This document shows, piece by piece, positions 1-10,022 of a DNA stretch of 42,648 bases (the first letter of the stretch is position 1; every line of letters starts with the position of its first letter). The notes under the pieces are model-generated. The model did not search any database, was not told the origin of the DNA, and was given only the letters and a program-made list of their open reading frames with translations. The translations under genes and the position numbers were made by a program. This DNA is from Comamonas sp. lk (GTDB lineage: Bacteria; Pseudomonadota; Gammaproteobacteria; Burkholderiales; Burkholderiaceae_C): positions 1 to 42,648 of the forward strand of contig CAMDHS010000002.1 of NCBI GenBank assembly GCA_945898115.1, in the 5' to 3' direction.

Positions 1-869
1 CCGTGGCGCAGCGCGGTCAGAAGCTGCGCATGCAAACCGCTGACATGAAACAAAGGCACGGCCGTGAGCGTGGTCGGGGGCAGGCCGCGCGCCATCATGG
101 CGGCCACGATGTCGGGCGAGGTCATCGCCGACATGGCGCCAATAAAGTCGATATTGAACAGCGCTTGGCACAGCGCCCGGTGGCTGGACAAAACCCCTTT
201 GGCCTGGCTGCTGGCGCCCGAGGTAAACAAAATCAGCGCCGGATCGTGGGTGTTGAGCCTAGGCGTCGTAAAGGGGGGTGCTCCAGCGGCGGTAGCGTCG
301 TGCCACGCTTGGCTGGGCTGCCCTTGCGCGTCGTCTACACACAGGCAGGGCAGCTGCAAGGCGGGCAGGTCGTCCTGCACCAGGGCCAGGCGGTCGTGGT
401 CGGCGATCAGCAAGCACGCCTGCAGCGATTGCAGGCTAGGAAGCAATTCTTCGCGCAGGCCAAAGCTGTTGAGCGGCGCCGGTACCGCACCGGCCAGGGC
501 CACGGCTACAAAAGCAAGCGCCCACTGCGGACGGTTGCGCATGGCAATGGCCACGCGTTGACCGGGAAGCAAGCCATGCTCGGTTTGCAGGCGCGCGGCC
601 AAGGCGTCGGCCGCGTTAAAAAATTGCGTGAACGTCCAGCGCTCGTCCTCAAACACCAAAAACTCGCGCTCGCCATAGACCCGTCCGGCATCGAGCAAGG
701 CCGGCAGCGTGGCAAAGGCCTTGCGGTAGGCGACCATGGCGCTCCCAGCCACATCGACGCTTTGCAGCTCGAATGGCGCGCCCGGACCGGTCAATTGGGC
801 GCGGCTGCGCGCGGCCAGCGCAAGCAGGTCTGCATCGTCTGCGGACAGGGAGGGGTTTGTGGTGGACAT
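1..869 (-). CDS. Class I adenylate-forming acyl-CoA synthetase, N-terminal part; runs off the left window edge
   Basis: Minus-strand translation from ATG at 869 (MSTTNPSLSADDADLLALAARSRAQL...) is open to the window edge and contains LILFTSGASSQAKGV, an AMP-binding P-loop-like motif. Missing from the ORF track because its stop lies outside the window. Confidence 0.8.
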   Translation of the reverse strand, partial: MSTTNPSLSADDADLLALAARSRAQLTGPGAPFELQSVDVAGSAMVAYRKAFATLPALLDAGRVYGEREFLVFEDERWTFTQFFNAADALAARLQTEHGLLPGQRVAIAMRNRPQWALAFVAVALAGAVPAPLNSFGLREELLPSLQSLQACLLIADHDRLALVQDDLPALQLPCLCVDDAQGQPSQAWHDATAAGAPPFTTPRLNTHDPALILFTSGASSQAKGVLSSHRALCQALFNIDFIGAMSAMTSPDIVAAMMARGLPPTTLTAVPLFHVSGLHAQLLTALRH

Positions 870-872
870 ACC

Positions 873-2021
873 TTAAATGCCTCGCAGTTGAGCATAGCGC
901 GCGCGGTGAAAAACTCCGTCACCCAGGCATTGCTGCACCAGGCGGGCACGTTTGACGTACAGGCCCAGGTCCAGCGCATCGGTCACACCAATGCCACCGT
1001 GCATCTGCACGGCTTCGTTCATGGCTTTCTCGCACAAGTCCGAGGCGCGTGCCTTGGCCAGGCTGGCCAACAGGGGCAACTCGGGGTCGCCCTGGTCGAT
1101 GGCGTCTAGCGCGGCCAACACACAGCTTTGCAGCATTTCAATCTCGGTATACAGGCGCGCCATGCGGTGTTGCAAGGCCTGGAAGGAGCCAATCGGCACG
1201 CCAAACTGCACCCGCTCTTTGAGGTAGGCCAAGGTGGTGTCAAAGGCATAGCGGATGAGGCCCATCGCCTCCGCAGCCAGGCAGATGCGGCCCAGGTCCA
1301 GGGCGGCGTCCAGCGCTTGGGCGCTGTCAGGGCAGGCGGCCAACAAGGCGTCTGCGGGCAGCAGCACGCCAGCGAGTTGCATGCGCGCATAGTTACGGCT
1401 GTCGGCCATGTGCAAGGGCTGCACCTGCAAGCCTGGCGTGTCGGCCGCCATCACAAACAGGCCGATGTTTCCCGCACCCGCATCCGCACCCGCACCACCA
1501 TCGAGCCGGGCGGTCACGACAAAGGCGTCGGCACCCAGGCCGTCGATCACAAACCATTTTTCACCCTGCACATGCCATTGACCCGCCTCCAGGCGCGCAC
1601 GGGTGGCAATGCGATGCGGGTCGTGGCGTCCGCTTTCGTCCATCGCCAGCGCCAGCGCCAAGCGGCCTTCGATAAGGGGCGCGAGCCAGCGCGCTTTTTG
1701 GACGGCATCACCCGCATTGCTTAACAGGCTGCCGCACAGCACGGCCGACGACAACAAAGGCAAGGCCGCGAGGTGGCGGCCGCAGGCCTGAAAGACGCCG
1801 CCCATGCCCCTATAGCCCACGCCCAGTCCGCCATCGTCTTCTGAAAAAACGGCGGCGGGCCAGCCCAGATCAATCACTTGTTGCCAAAGGGCTGGGTCCA
1901 TCGCCTGCGCCACGCCGCTGTCGCGGATGCGCCGCTGCAGCGATACCGGGGACTGCGCGGCCAAAAACACCTCGGCGCTGTGCACGAGCTGGCGCTGTTC
2001 TTCATTGCGCAAAAAGCCCAT
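873..2021 (-). CDS. Acyl-CoA dehydrogenase, HGGIG-type subunit of a probable heteromeric pair
   Basis: 382 aa; ACAD fold motifs, C-terminal VQMHGGIGVTDALDLGLYVKRA; no NEIQ-type motif. Confidence 0.85.
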   Translation of the reverse strand: MGFLRNEEQRQLVHSAEVFLAAQSPVSLQRRIRDSGVAQAMDPALWQQVIDLGWPAAVFSEDDGGLGVGYRGMGGVFQACGRHLAALPLLSSAVLCGSLLSNAGDAVQKARWLAPLIEGRLALALAMDESGRHDPHRIATRARLEAGQWHVQGEKWFVIDGLGADAFVVTARLDGGAGADAGAGNIGLFVMAADTPGLQVQPLHMADSRNYARMQLAGVLLPADALLAACPDSAQALDAALDLGRICLAAEAMGLIRYAFDTTLAYLKERVQFGVPIGSFQALQHRMARLYTEIEMLQSCVLAALDAIDQGDPELPLLASLAKARASDLCEKAMNEAVQMHGGIGVTDALDLGLYVKRARLVQQCLGDGVFHRARYAQLRGI

Positions 2022-2024
2022 GGA

Positions 2025-3212
2025 TTAGCCCGGCAGGCCAAGCACGCGCTTGGCAATGATGTTGAGTTGAATCTCGCTGCTTCCGCCCGAGATGATGTAG
2101 GTCTTGGACAGCAGCAGCAAGCGGCTCATGGCGTGCTCGTCGGCGCTAAATTCCTCGCCCTCCCAACTCAGACCGCGCAGACCCATGACCTGGGTCAGCA
2201 GCTCGTACTTGGCCACTTCTTGCTCGGTTTGCACCAGTTTCATGATGGAAACCGGGCCGCTGATGGGCATTCCCGCCGTGCCCTCTTGTTTGACGCGCTG
2301 GTGCGTGAGCGTAAAGGCGTGTGAGTCCATGAGCAATGCAGCCAGCCGGTCGCGCCAAATGGGCTCGCGCAGCGCGCCGTCGTCGTCGTACAAATAGGGT
2401 CGGGCCACCGCCAGCGCGTCGTGGGACGGGGCCGCGCCTTCGCTGAACTTGGACATGGCGCTGCGCTCGTGCTGCAGCAGTTTTTTGGCCACCGTCCAGC
2501 CGTCGTGCAGTTGGCCCACCAGTTGGTCGGCAGGAACCTGCACATCGTCAAAAAAGACCTCGCAAAAACTCGATTTCCCGCTGATTAGCTCAATGGGTTT
2601 GACCGTGATGCCCGGCGTCTTCATATCGATCAGCAAAAAACTGATGCCCGCTTGCTTGCTGGCGCTGGAGTCGGTGCGCACCAGGGCGTACATCCAGTCG
2701 CCTTGGTCACCGTAAGACGTCCAGATCTTGGAGCCGTTGACAACAAAGTTGCCTTGCCCGTCTTGCACCGCTGCGGTGCGCAAGTTGGCCAGGTCGGAGC
2801 CGGCGTTGGGCTCGCTAAAGCCTTGGCACCAGCGCACCCGGCCTTGCATCATGGGAATCAGGTGTTGCTGTTTTTGCGCTTCGCTACCTACCTCGAGCAG
2901 TACCGGCCCGAGCATCCACACGCCCAGGTTGAACTGCGGCTGGCGGCAGCCCAGCGCCAACATTTCTTCCTCCAGTACCCGCGCTTGCTTGGTGCTGAGG
3001 CCGCCGCCGCCGTAGGCGCTGGGCCAGTCCGGGGCAAACCAGCCGCGCTCACGCATGCGCTCAAACCACAGTCTTTGGTCTTCGCTGCCAAAACGCAGCT
3101 GCGAGCCGCCCCAGACCATTTCGTCAGGGGTGATGGGCAGGCGCATCGAGGCCGGGCAGTTGGCCTGCAGCCATGCGCGCACCTCGGTGCGCCACGCCTT
3201 GGCCTCTACCAC
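2025..3212 (-). CDS. Acyl-CoA dehydrogenase, SSEIQ-type partner subunit
   Basis: 395 aa; GFSEPNAGSDLANLRT, C-terminal ISGGSSEIQLNIIAKRVLGLP. Confidence 0.88.
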   Translation of the reverse strand: MVEAKAWRTEVRAWLQANCPASMRLPITPDEMVWGGSQLRFGSEDQRLWFERMRERGWFAPDWPSAYGGGGLSTKQARVLEEEMLALGCRQPQFNLGVWMLGPVLLEVGSEAQKQQHLIPMMQGRVRWCQGFSEPNAGSDLANLRTAAVQDGQGNFVVNGSKIWTSYGDQGDWMYALVRTDSSASKQAGISFLLIDMKTPGITVKPIELISGKSSFCEVFFDDVQVPADQLVGQLHDGWTVAKKLLQHERSAMSKFSEGAAPSHDALAVARPYLYDDDGALREPIWRDRLAALLMDSHAFTLTHQRVKQEGTAGMPISGPVSIMKLVQTEQEVAKYELLTQVMGLRGLSWEGEEFSADEHAMSRLLLLSKTYIISGGSSEIQLNIIAKRVLGLPG

Positions 3213-5011
3213 ACGATTTCCTGCAGCTGGTCCAACGCGGTCAGTGCCGCATAGGTTTTGTGGTCGTCGCGGCGCATGTACAGCGGCTCGGTAATGGCCG
3301 CAGTGTCATAGGCCTGGCGTTGCAAATTGACTTTGCGCAGCTTGTAGTTGCCAGTCATATCGGTGCTGGCCGAGATGCGCACAAAGTAGGGCGCAGCGTA
3401 TGCGGGCAGGCGCTTTAGCGCCAGTTGCCAAAACGCCTGCGGGTCAAACTGCGCGCCTTCTTGCATGACCAGGGCCGCCATGCCAGCGCGTCCCTCGCAG
3501 CCAGGCACCTGCACGCCGTAGACGGTGATGGCGTCGAGACCAGGAAAATCGCCCAAAGCGTCGGCTACTTCGGTGGTGGACACGTTTTCGCTCTTCCAAC
3601 GGTAGGTGTCGCCAATGCGGTCTACAAACCAAAAATAGCCGTCCTCGTCATAGCGCAGCAAGTCGCCCGAGGACCACCAGGCATCGCCTGGCCCAAACAC
3701 ATTGCGCAGAATCTTGCTCTCGGTGGCCGCCGCCGAGGTGTAACCTTCAAAGCGCCCGCCCACCACATCAGGAATATTGATGATCATGCCAATTGCTTCG
3801 CCGACTTCGCCGGGTGCGCACAGCTGCAAATAGCCGTTTTCGTCGCGCAGATGGCATTGGTTGTCTGCGTCATAGCGCACCAGGCGCAGGTTGGACTTTT
3901 CCCAAAACGGGATGCGCCCGCACGAGCCCATGCGGTTGTCTAGGTTGATGGTGTTGGTGTTGGCTTCGGTCGCGCCCCAACCCTCGTAAATTTCAAACTC
4001 GCCAAAGCGACGTACCCACTGCTCCCACACTTCGCTGGCCATGCCGGCACCCACCATTTTGCGCAGACTGTGTTCGCGCTCGCCGGCTTGCACCGGTGTG
4101 GTGAGTAAAAAGCGAACGATTTCGCCCACGTACTGGCAGATAGTGACATGGTGGCGGTGCACGTCGGCCCAAAACTCGCTGCGGCTGAATTTTCGGCGCA
4201 GCACCAAGCTGGCACCGCTGGCAATCGCCGTGGCGCCCACCGAGAGCGAGGCCGCACCGTGGTACAGCGGCAAAAAGCAATAAAAGCAATCGCTGGGCTG
4301 CACGTTCATGGTGGTTTGCATCACGTCGCCCGTGATCAGCCAACGCGCATGGCTGATGACCGCGGCCTTGGGCAGCCCGGTCGTGCCCGAGGTAAAGATG
4401 TACACGGCTGGGTTTTCGCCCACCAGGCCAGCGCGCCATGCGGCTGGCGGGTTGCTGGTGTCACTTCGCAACGCCAGCGCTTGCAAATCAAGGGCGCAAA
4501 CGGCGCGCTCCTGGGCGCTAGCGGGGCGTTCTTCGTCCGGCCAGAGCCAGCAACTGACATCTGCAGGCAGTGCTGTGGCAGCAAATTGCGGGAGGCATTC
4601 CTCGCCCACCACTACGAGCTTGGCGCGGGTTTCACTCAAGCCATGCTCGAGCAATTTGCCGCGCACATTGGTGTTGAGAAAAACGGCCGTGACACCGAGC
4701 TTGGCCAGGCCCAGCCAGACGAACATAAAGCCGGGGCGGTTTTCCATGCACAGCGCCACCACATCGCCGCAGCGCAGGCCGAGCTGGTGGCCGGCATGAG
4801 CAACCTGGTTGATGCTGGCATTGGTTTGCGCGTAGCTCAGGTACAGGTCGCCGTAGCGCAGGCAGGGCCGCTCGGCGTAGCGGCTGGTGCTTTCTTCAAA
4901 GCGCTCGGCCAATGTGTAGGTTTGGGAGGCGCGGTGCCGCTGGCCGGCCTGGGCCCGGTGGTCCAGTTTGGCCTGCGTGACTTCGCGGGGCACGATGAGG
5001 CAGTTTTTCAT
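3206..5011 (-). CDS. FATP-like (very-long-chain/steroid side-chain) acyl-CoA synthetase
   Basis: 601 aa; YIFTSGTTGLPKAAVISHARW, EGWGATEANTNTINLDN, WWSSGDLLRYDEDGYFWFVDRIGDTYRWKSENVSTTEV. Confidence 0.88.
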   Translation of the reverse strand: MKNCLIVPREVTQAKLDHRAQAGQRHRASQTYTLAERFEESTSRYAERPCLRYGDLYLSYAQTNASINQVAHAGHQLGLRCGDVVALCMENRPGFMFVWLGLAKLGVTAVFLNTNVRGKLLEHGLSETRAKLVVVGEECLPQFAATALPADVSCWLWPDEERPASAQERAVCALDLQALALRSDTSNPPAAWRAGLVGENPAVYIFTSGTTGLPKAAVISHARWLITGDVMQTTMNVQPSDCFYCFLPLYHGAASLSVGATAIASGASLVLRRKFSRSEFWADVHRHHVTICQYVGEIVRFLLTTPVQAGEREHSLRKMVGAGMASEVWEQWVRRFGEFEIYEGWGATEANTNTINLDNRMGSCGRIPFWEKSNLRLVRYDADNQCHLRDENGYLQLCAPGEVGEAIGMIINIPDVVGGRFEGYTSAAATESKILRNVFGPGDAWWSSGDLLRYDEDGYFWFVDRIGDTYRWKSENVSTTEVADALGDFPGLDAITVYGVQVPGCEGRAGMAALVMQEGAQFDPQAFWQLALKRLPAYAAPYFVRISASTDMTGNYKLRKVNLQRQAYDTAAITEPLYMRRDDHKTYAALTALDQLQEIVW

Positions 5012-5037
5012 GCGCGTTTGTGTTTTTCTGTTGGGGC

Positions 5038-6219
5038 CTAGCGCACCGCGCGTGGCATCTGCAGGCCAAACTGCGCGATCAACTCGCGCTGGATTTCATT
5101 GGTGCCGCCGCCAAAGGTCAGCGTCGTGGCTGCGCGCACCTCGTATTCCAGGTCGCCCATGAGCAAGTCGGCGCTGCTGCCTTGGCGCACCAGCGCGCTG
5201 TTACCTACGATTTCGATCAGGTTGCGCAAGACCTTGATCACGGTCTCCGAGCCATACACCTTGGTCGCCGAGGCCAGGGCCACGTCCATGCTGCCTTTTT
5301 CCAGGTCGGCGGCGATGCGAAAGTTGATCAGGCGCATGGCTTCCATGCGGGCGTAGCAATCGGCCAGCAGGCGACGCACCCAGGGCAGGTCGATGGCGCG
5401 CTGACCGTTTTCGTTGCGCGCCTTGGCCCAATCGAGCACCCGCTTGTAGGGGCCAAAGACTTTGTCCGACCAAGAGCCCAGGCCCAAGCGCTCGTGGTTG
5501 AGTTGCGAGGTAATCATTTTCCAGCCGCCATGCAGCTCACCCACCAGGCGGTCTGCCGGAACCTGCACATTGTCGTAATACGTGGCTGCGGTGAAGTTGC
5601 CCACCGTGGGGATCATCGTGTGCGAAAAGCCGGGCGTGCCGGTGTCTACGATGAGGATGGAAATGCCTTTGTGTCTTGCCAACTCCTGACTGGTGCGCGC
5701 AGCCAGCCAGATATGGTCTGCCGACTCCACGCCCGAGGTCCACAGCTTGTTGCCGTTGACCACAAAGTGCCCGGTTTGCAGATCGCCTTGCAGACGCGCG
5801 TGGGTGGCCAGTGCGGCCAAATCGGAGCCGGCCTGCGGCTCTGAATAGCCAATCGAAAAAATGATGTCACCCGCCGCAATGCCGGGCAAATAGCGCTCTT
5901 TTTGCGCTTGCGTGCCCGACTCCATCAGGGCCGGTCCGACGGTGCTGATAGTGACAAACGGCAAGGGTGCCCCGGCAATATTGGCTTCCTCGAAAAATAC
6001 CAGCTGCTCGGTGGCGCTTAAGCCCTGGCCCCCGTGTTGCTTGGGCCAGCCGACCGCCAGCCATCCGTCTTGGCCCATTTTGCGCACGGTTTGGCGGTAC
6101 AGCGGGCCGCCCTCGGCGCCGCGCAGGGCCAGGCGTAGCGCGGGCGTCATCAAGGCATTGAAATAGTCACGCACGCGCAAGCGCAAGGCGTGTTGTTCGG
6201 GGCTCAGGTCGATAAACAT
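5038..6219 (-). CDS. Acyl-CoA dehydrogenase, NEIQ-type subunit (ChsE-like)
   Basis: 393 aa; GYSEPQAGSDLAALATHARL, C-terminal LTFGGGTNEIQRELIAQFGL. Confidence 0.87.
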   Translation of the reverse strand: MFIDLSPEQHALRLRVRDYFNALMTPALRLALRGAEGGPLYRQTVRKMGQDGWLAVGWPKQHGGQGLSATEQLVFFEEANIAGAPLPFVTISTVGPALMESGTQAQKERYLPGIAAGDIIFSIGYSEPQAGSDLAALATHARLQGDLQTGHFVVNGNKLWTSGVESADHIWLAARTSQELARHKGISILIVDTGTPGFSHTMIPTVGNFTAATYYDNVQVPADRLVGELHGGWKMITSQLNHERLGLGSWSDKVFGPYKRVLDWAKARNENGQRAIDLPWVRRLLADCYARMEAMRLINFRIAADLEKGSMDVALASATKVYGSETVIKVLRNLIEIVGNSALVRQGSSADLLMGDLEYEVRAATTLTFGGGTNEIQRELIAQFGLQMPRAVR

Positions 6220-6230
6220 GGAGATTTCTC

Positions 6231-7430
6231 TTATTCTTTGCCCAAAATCAGTCCGCTGGTGGGCACGCCGGTGCCGGCGGTGACCAGCACATTGCGCACC
6301 TGGTCTACTTGGTTGACGGCGGTGCCGCGCACCTGGCGCACGGCTTCGGCAATGCCGTTCATGCCGTGGATATAGGCCTCGCCCAATTGGCCGCCATGGG
6401 TGTTAATCGGCAGGCGACCACCGCGCGCATGGTGGCCGGCGCGCACAAATTCCTTGGCCGCGCCGCGCTCGGCAAAGCCGAACTCCTCGAGCTGGGGCAG
6501 CACAAAAGGCGTGAAATGGTCGTAAATCACGGCGGTTTGGATGTCTTTGGGCGAGAGTCCGCTTTGCTCCCACAGTTGGCGCGCCACCAAGCCCATTTCG
6601 GGCAGGCCGGTGATGTCATCGCGGTAGTACGAGGTCATGATCTGCTGGCTGTCGCTGCTGCCTTGGGCCGCGCCTTTGATGATGACGGGGCGGCTTTTCA
6701 TATCGCGCGCCCGCTCGACCGAGGTGATAACCATGGCCACAGCGCCGTCAGACTCCTGGCAGCAATCGAGTAAATGCAGTGGTTCGCAAATCCAGCGCGA
6801 GGCCTGGTGCTCTGCCAAAGTGATCGGTTTTTGGTGAAAAAACGCCGCCGCGTTGGTCGATGCAAAGTCGCGCGCTGCCACGGCGACGCGGCCGAAGTCT
6901 TCACTGGTGGCGCCGTAGGTGTGCATATAGCGGCGGGCAAACATGCCCACCCAAGCCGCTGGCGTGTGAAAGCCGTAGGGCATGTACCAGCCGTAGTTGA
7001 CGTTTTCAAACAGCGGAGAGGACCCAAACCCGTAGTTGCCGTTGCCAAAGCGGTACCAGCTGCGCTCGTTCATGGCGCGGTAGACCACCACCGTGCGGGC
7101 GATACCGGTGGCCACGGCCATGGCTGCATGCAGCACCGGGCCGCAGGCCGCGCCGCCGCCGTGCGGCACTTGCGAGAAAAAACGCACGTTTTTGGCGCCC
7201 AGCAAGCGGGCGATTTCGTATTCGGGCACTTTGTCCACCGAGTAGGAGGAAAAGCCGTCCACCTCGGCGGGGTCTATGCCCGCATCGTTCAGGGCTTGCA
7301 GCGTGGCCTCCATGGCCAGCCGCACCTCGGTGCGCCCGGAATTTTTGGAGAACTCGGTCGCGCCCAAGCCGACGATGGCGGCACGCCCGGAAATGGATAG
7401 TTCGCTCATGGCGCTGGGGTCCTTGGGCAT
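6231..7430 (-). CDS. SCP2-type thiolase / steroid side-chain aldolase, Ltp2-like
   Basis: 399 aa; non-decarboxylating thiolase-like fold (GRAAIVGLGATEFSKNSGRTE..., PINTHGGQLGEAYIHGMNGIAEAVRQ). More likely start is MSELSISGR at 7409. Confidence 0.8.
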   Translation of the reverse strand: MPKDPSAMSELSISGRAAIVGLGATEFSKNSGRTEVRLAMEATLQALNDAGIDPAEVDGFSSYSVDKVPEYEIARLLGAKNVRFFSQVPHGGGAACGPVLHAAMAVATGIARTVVVYRAMNERSWYRFGNGNYGFGSSPLFENVNYGWYMPYGFHTPAAWVGMFARRYMHTYGATSEDFGRVAVAARDFASTNAAAFFHQKPITLAEHQASRWICEPLHLLDCCQESDGAVAMVITSVERARDMKSRPVIIKGAAQGSSDSQQIMTSYYRDDITGLPEMGLVARQLWEQSGLSPKDIQTAVIYDHFTPFVLPQLEEFGFAERGAAKEFVRAGHHARGGRLPINTHGGQLGEAYIHGMNGIAEAVRQVRGTAVNQVDQVRNVLVTAGTGVPTSGLILGKE

Positions 7431-7835
7431 TTAGGGAAAGCGGACCCGCACCGTGCCGGTGACATGGCTGCCCATGGCGTTGGCGCCTTTGAAGCTGAGC
7501 TCCACCGTGCGGTCCTGCGTGCGCTTGTCGGTGACGCTGCCGCTAAAGCGCATGGTGTCGCCGGGGTAATTGGGCGCGCCCAGTTTGATTTTGAGGTCGC
7601 ACAAGCGGCTGTGCGGTCCGCTCCAGCCTTGCACAAAGCGTTGCACCAGCCCGTTGGTCGTCAGGATGTTCATAAATACGCCCTGGGAGCCCAGCGCACG
7701 CGCGGCCTCCAGGTCAATATGGCCGGGGAAATAGTCGCGCGTGGCAATGGCCCCGCCGGTGATCAGGGCGGCCGTGATCGGCACGTCCAGCGCCTCTATG
7801 GCCTGGCCTACTTCAATGGCATCAAACGCTTGCAT
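7431..7835 (-). CDS. Single-domain MaoC-like hydratase subunit, ChsH1-like
   Basis: 134 aa hot-dog protein with TRDYFPGHIDLEAAR; adjacent to the Ltp2-like gene and near the MaoC-DUF35 gene. Confidence 0.75.
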   Translation of the reverse strand: MQAFDAIEVGQAIEALDVPITAALITGGAIATRDYFPGHIDLEAARALGSQGVFMNILTTNGLVQRFVQGWSGPHSRLCDLKIKLGAPNYPGDTMRFSGSVTDKRTQDRTVELSFKGANAMGSHVTGTVRVRFP

Positions 7836-8979
7836 GCATGGCCTCCTGTGCTGCGCCTTCTTCGGGCGCGTCGTATTTCCAGCCCAGCGCGTCGTGGCTG
7901 GCCAGCCAGTCGCCCAGGGCCAGCAGCTGGTGCTCGCTGCCGCCTAAAGCGGCGCCCAAGGCACGGCTCCAGTACAAAAAGCGGTGGATGGGGTAGGTCA
8001 GGTCCACGCCGATGCCGCCATGGACGTGCTGGGCCATGTGGCCGGCAAAGTGGCCTGCATCATTGGCCAGCACGCGGGTGGCCAGGGCCTGCGGCGCGGC
8101 GCCCAGGCCGGCATCAAGGCGGTAGACCAGTTGCCACAGCGCACTGCGCAGCGCCTCCAGGGCGATGTAGCCATCGGCCATTTGGCCGCTGACCAATTGA
8201 AAGCTGCCAATGGCGCGGCCAAACTGCTGGCGTTCGCTCACGTAGTCCACGGTGCGGCGCAAATGCGCTTGCGTCACGCCCAGTTGCAAAGCGGCCAGGC
8301 ACGCTGCGGCGCGCTGGGCGACCCAGGGCAGGGCGGCTTCGGGCAGCACTTGCCAGGCGGCCAGCGGGCAGTTGTGAAAGTCCAGATCAGCCACTTCCAT
8401 GTGGTGCTGGCTGCGCCCGGTCGTGCGGGCCACGCCAGCGGCGTTCAGGTCCACCATCAAGAGCCGCATCTGCCCATCCAGGCTGCCGGCCAGCAGCGCA
8501 AACCGTGCGCTTTGGCCCAGCCCCACCGCAGGCGTGCGACCGTGCACAACAAAAGCCCCGCCGTGCGACTGCACTTGCAGCGCAGCACCACGGCTGTCCG
8601 AGAGTGCTGACAAGGACAAGGCCATGGGGCTGCCCTCATGCAGCAAAGTCTGCCACAAGCCTTCGGGTGCGGCCACGCCAAAATAGTGCAGCGCGGCCAG
8701 GCCCACTTGCTGCTCCCAGAGGGGCAAGAGCGCCAGGGCGCGGCCTTGTTGCTCCAAGATGCCCATCAGCTCGGTCAGCCCCAGGCCCAGGCCACCGCGT
8801 TCTTGGGGTACCAGTACGGTGTGCAGGCCTGCGGTGATGCACTGCTTCCACAAGTCCTGCATAAAGGGCGCCTGGCCGCTGTCGTGCGCGCGCAGTTGTT
8901 CGTCGCCGCAATAGTCGGCAAACAGGCCTGCGGCCATGTCAGCAAAGGCTTTTTGATCGTCTGTCAGTTCAAAGTTCAT
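7822..8979 (-). CDS. Acyl-CoA dehydrogenase, HGGIG-type subunit
   Basis: 385 aa; C-terminal MAQHVHGGIGVDLTYPIHRFLYWSRAL; no NEIQ motif; overlaps the MaoC gene by 14 nt. Confidence 0.85.
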   Translation of the reverse strand: MNFELTDDQKAFADMAAGLFADYCGDEQLRAHDSGQAPFMQDLWKQCITAGLHTVLVPQERGGLGLGLTELMGILEQQGRALALLPLWEQQVGLAALHYFGVAAPEGLWQTLLHEGSPMALSLSALSDSRGAALQVQSHGGAFVVHGRTPAVGLGQSARFALLAGSLDGQMRLLMVDLNAAGVARTTGRSQHHMEVADLDFHNCPLAAWQVLPEAALPWVAQRAAACLAALQLGVTQAHLRRTVDYVSERQQFGRAIGSFQLVSGQMADGYIALEALRSALWQLVYRLDAGLGAAPQALATRVLANDAGHFAGHMAQHVHGGIGVDLTYPIHRFLYWSRALGAALGGSEHQLLALGDWLASHDALGWKYDAPEEGAAQEAMHASV

Positions 8980-9006
8980 AGCGGGCTTGAGGGGGGGCCG
9001 GTGGGC

Positions 9007-9957
9007 TCAGGTGGCATCTGGCACGGGCCGAAATTGTGGCAGCACCAGATCGCCGTCATAGGTGTGAAATTCAACGTGTACTTTCTGGCCGATGCGCACA
9101 TCGCCCGGGGCCACGCCTAGCAGTTGGGTGATCAGGCGCGTGCCTTCTTCGAGTTCGATCAGCGCAATCGGGTTGGGGTGCTCAAACGGCGGCACCTCGG
9201 GGTAATGCATCACCACAAAGGAATACACCGTCCCGCGCCCGCTGGCAGTGACCGCGTCCCAATCAAACGAGTGGCACTGCGGGCAAACCGGGCCCGGCGG
9301 GTGGCGCAGCGTGCCGCAGGCTTTGCAGCGCTGGATGCGCAACTCGCCAACGCGCGCGCCGTCCCAATAAAAGCGGGTGTCGTCGCTGATGCCGGGCGTC
9401 GGACGCGTGGGCTTGGGCGGCGCGGCGGCAGTTGCGCTCACCGTTACGGCTTGCGCGGGCTTGAATTTAAAGACCCGGAAAAGCAGCTGGCCAACTTCCT
9501 CGTCGCCGGCGGCCCGTTCAGAGAAATAGCGCATCACCAAGGTGACAAAGTAGCCGGTGCCCAGCGCGGTGGTTTTCTCGGGGCTGATGGTGTCCAGGCG
9601 CGTGGTGTAGTAAAGGCGCTCGCCCTCGCGCACCGCGCGGCTAAATTGCAGCTCGGAGTTGACCGCCACGACCGAGGCCAGGCCTTGGGCCTCCATCAGC
9701 TTGAGGACCTCGTAGGGGTTTTCGGTGGTTGAGCCGGGCGGGTAGTTGTTGAGGGTAAAGCCCTCCATGCACCAAACTTGCAGCATGGCCTCGGGCGCGT
9801 GGACCGCACCCTCAGCCAAGTAGGGCGTAGCGTCCACACCCATGATTTCGCACCATTGGCGGATCATGGGCGCGTTGACTTTGTCCCAGGCGTAGACGCG
9901 CCCGTATTCTTTGCCTAGCAGCGCGCGGGCGCCGTCCATCCATTGGGGTTCAGCCAC
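9007..9957 (-). CDS. MaoC-like (N-terminal) plus DUF35 zinc-ribbon/OB-fold (C-terminal) fusion, ChsH2-like
   Basis: 316 aa; N-terminal hot-dog-like region, then RIQRCKACGTLRHPPGPVCPQCHSFDWDAVTASGRGTVYSF (complete CxxC...CxxC DUF35 ribbon). Confidence 0.83.
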   Translation of the reverse strand: MAEPQWMDGARALLGKEYGRVYAWDKVNAPMIRQWCEIMGVDATPYLAEGAVHAPEAMLQVWCMEGFTLNNYPPGSTTENPYEVLKLMEAQGLASVVAVNSELQFSRAVREGERLYYTTRLDTISPEKTTALGTGYFVTLVMRYFSERAAGDEEVGQLLFRVFKFKPAQAVTVSATAAAPPKPTRPTPGISDDTRFYWDGARVGELRIQRCKACGTLRHPPGPVCPQCHSFDWDAVTASGRGTVYSFVVMHYPEVPPFEHPNPIALIELEEGTRLITQLLGVAPGDVRIGQKVHVEFHTYDGDLVLPQFRPVPDAT

Positions 9958-10022
9958 GCGCTTGCTCCTGCTGCTGGGTCCTTGGGGTGGTGCGGGCCAC
10001 GGTGGTGCGCTGGTTCATGGGT

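Noticed and set aside
833-847. CATCGTCTGCGGACA, resembling the operator dyad
   Set aside because: Spacer is 2 nt rather than 4, the left half has a mismatch, and it lies within the coding sequence of the CoA ligase; likely chance.
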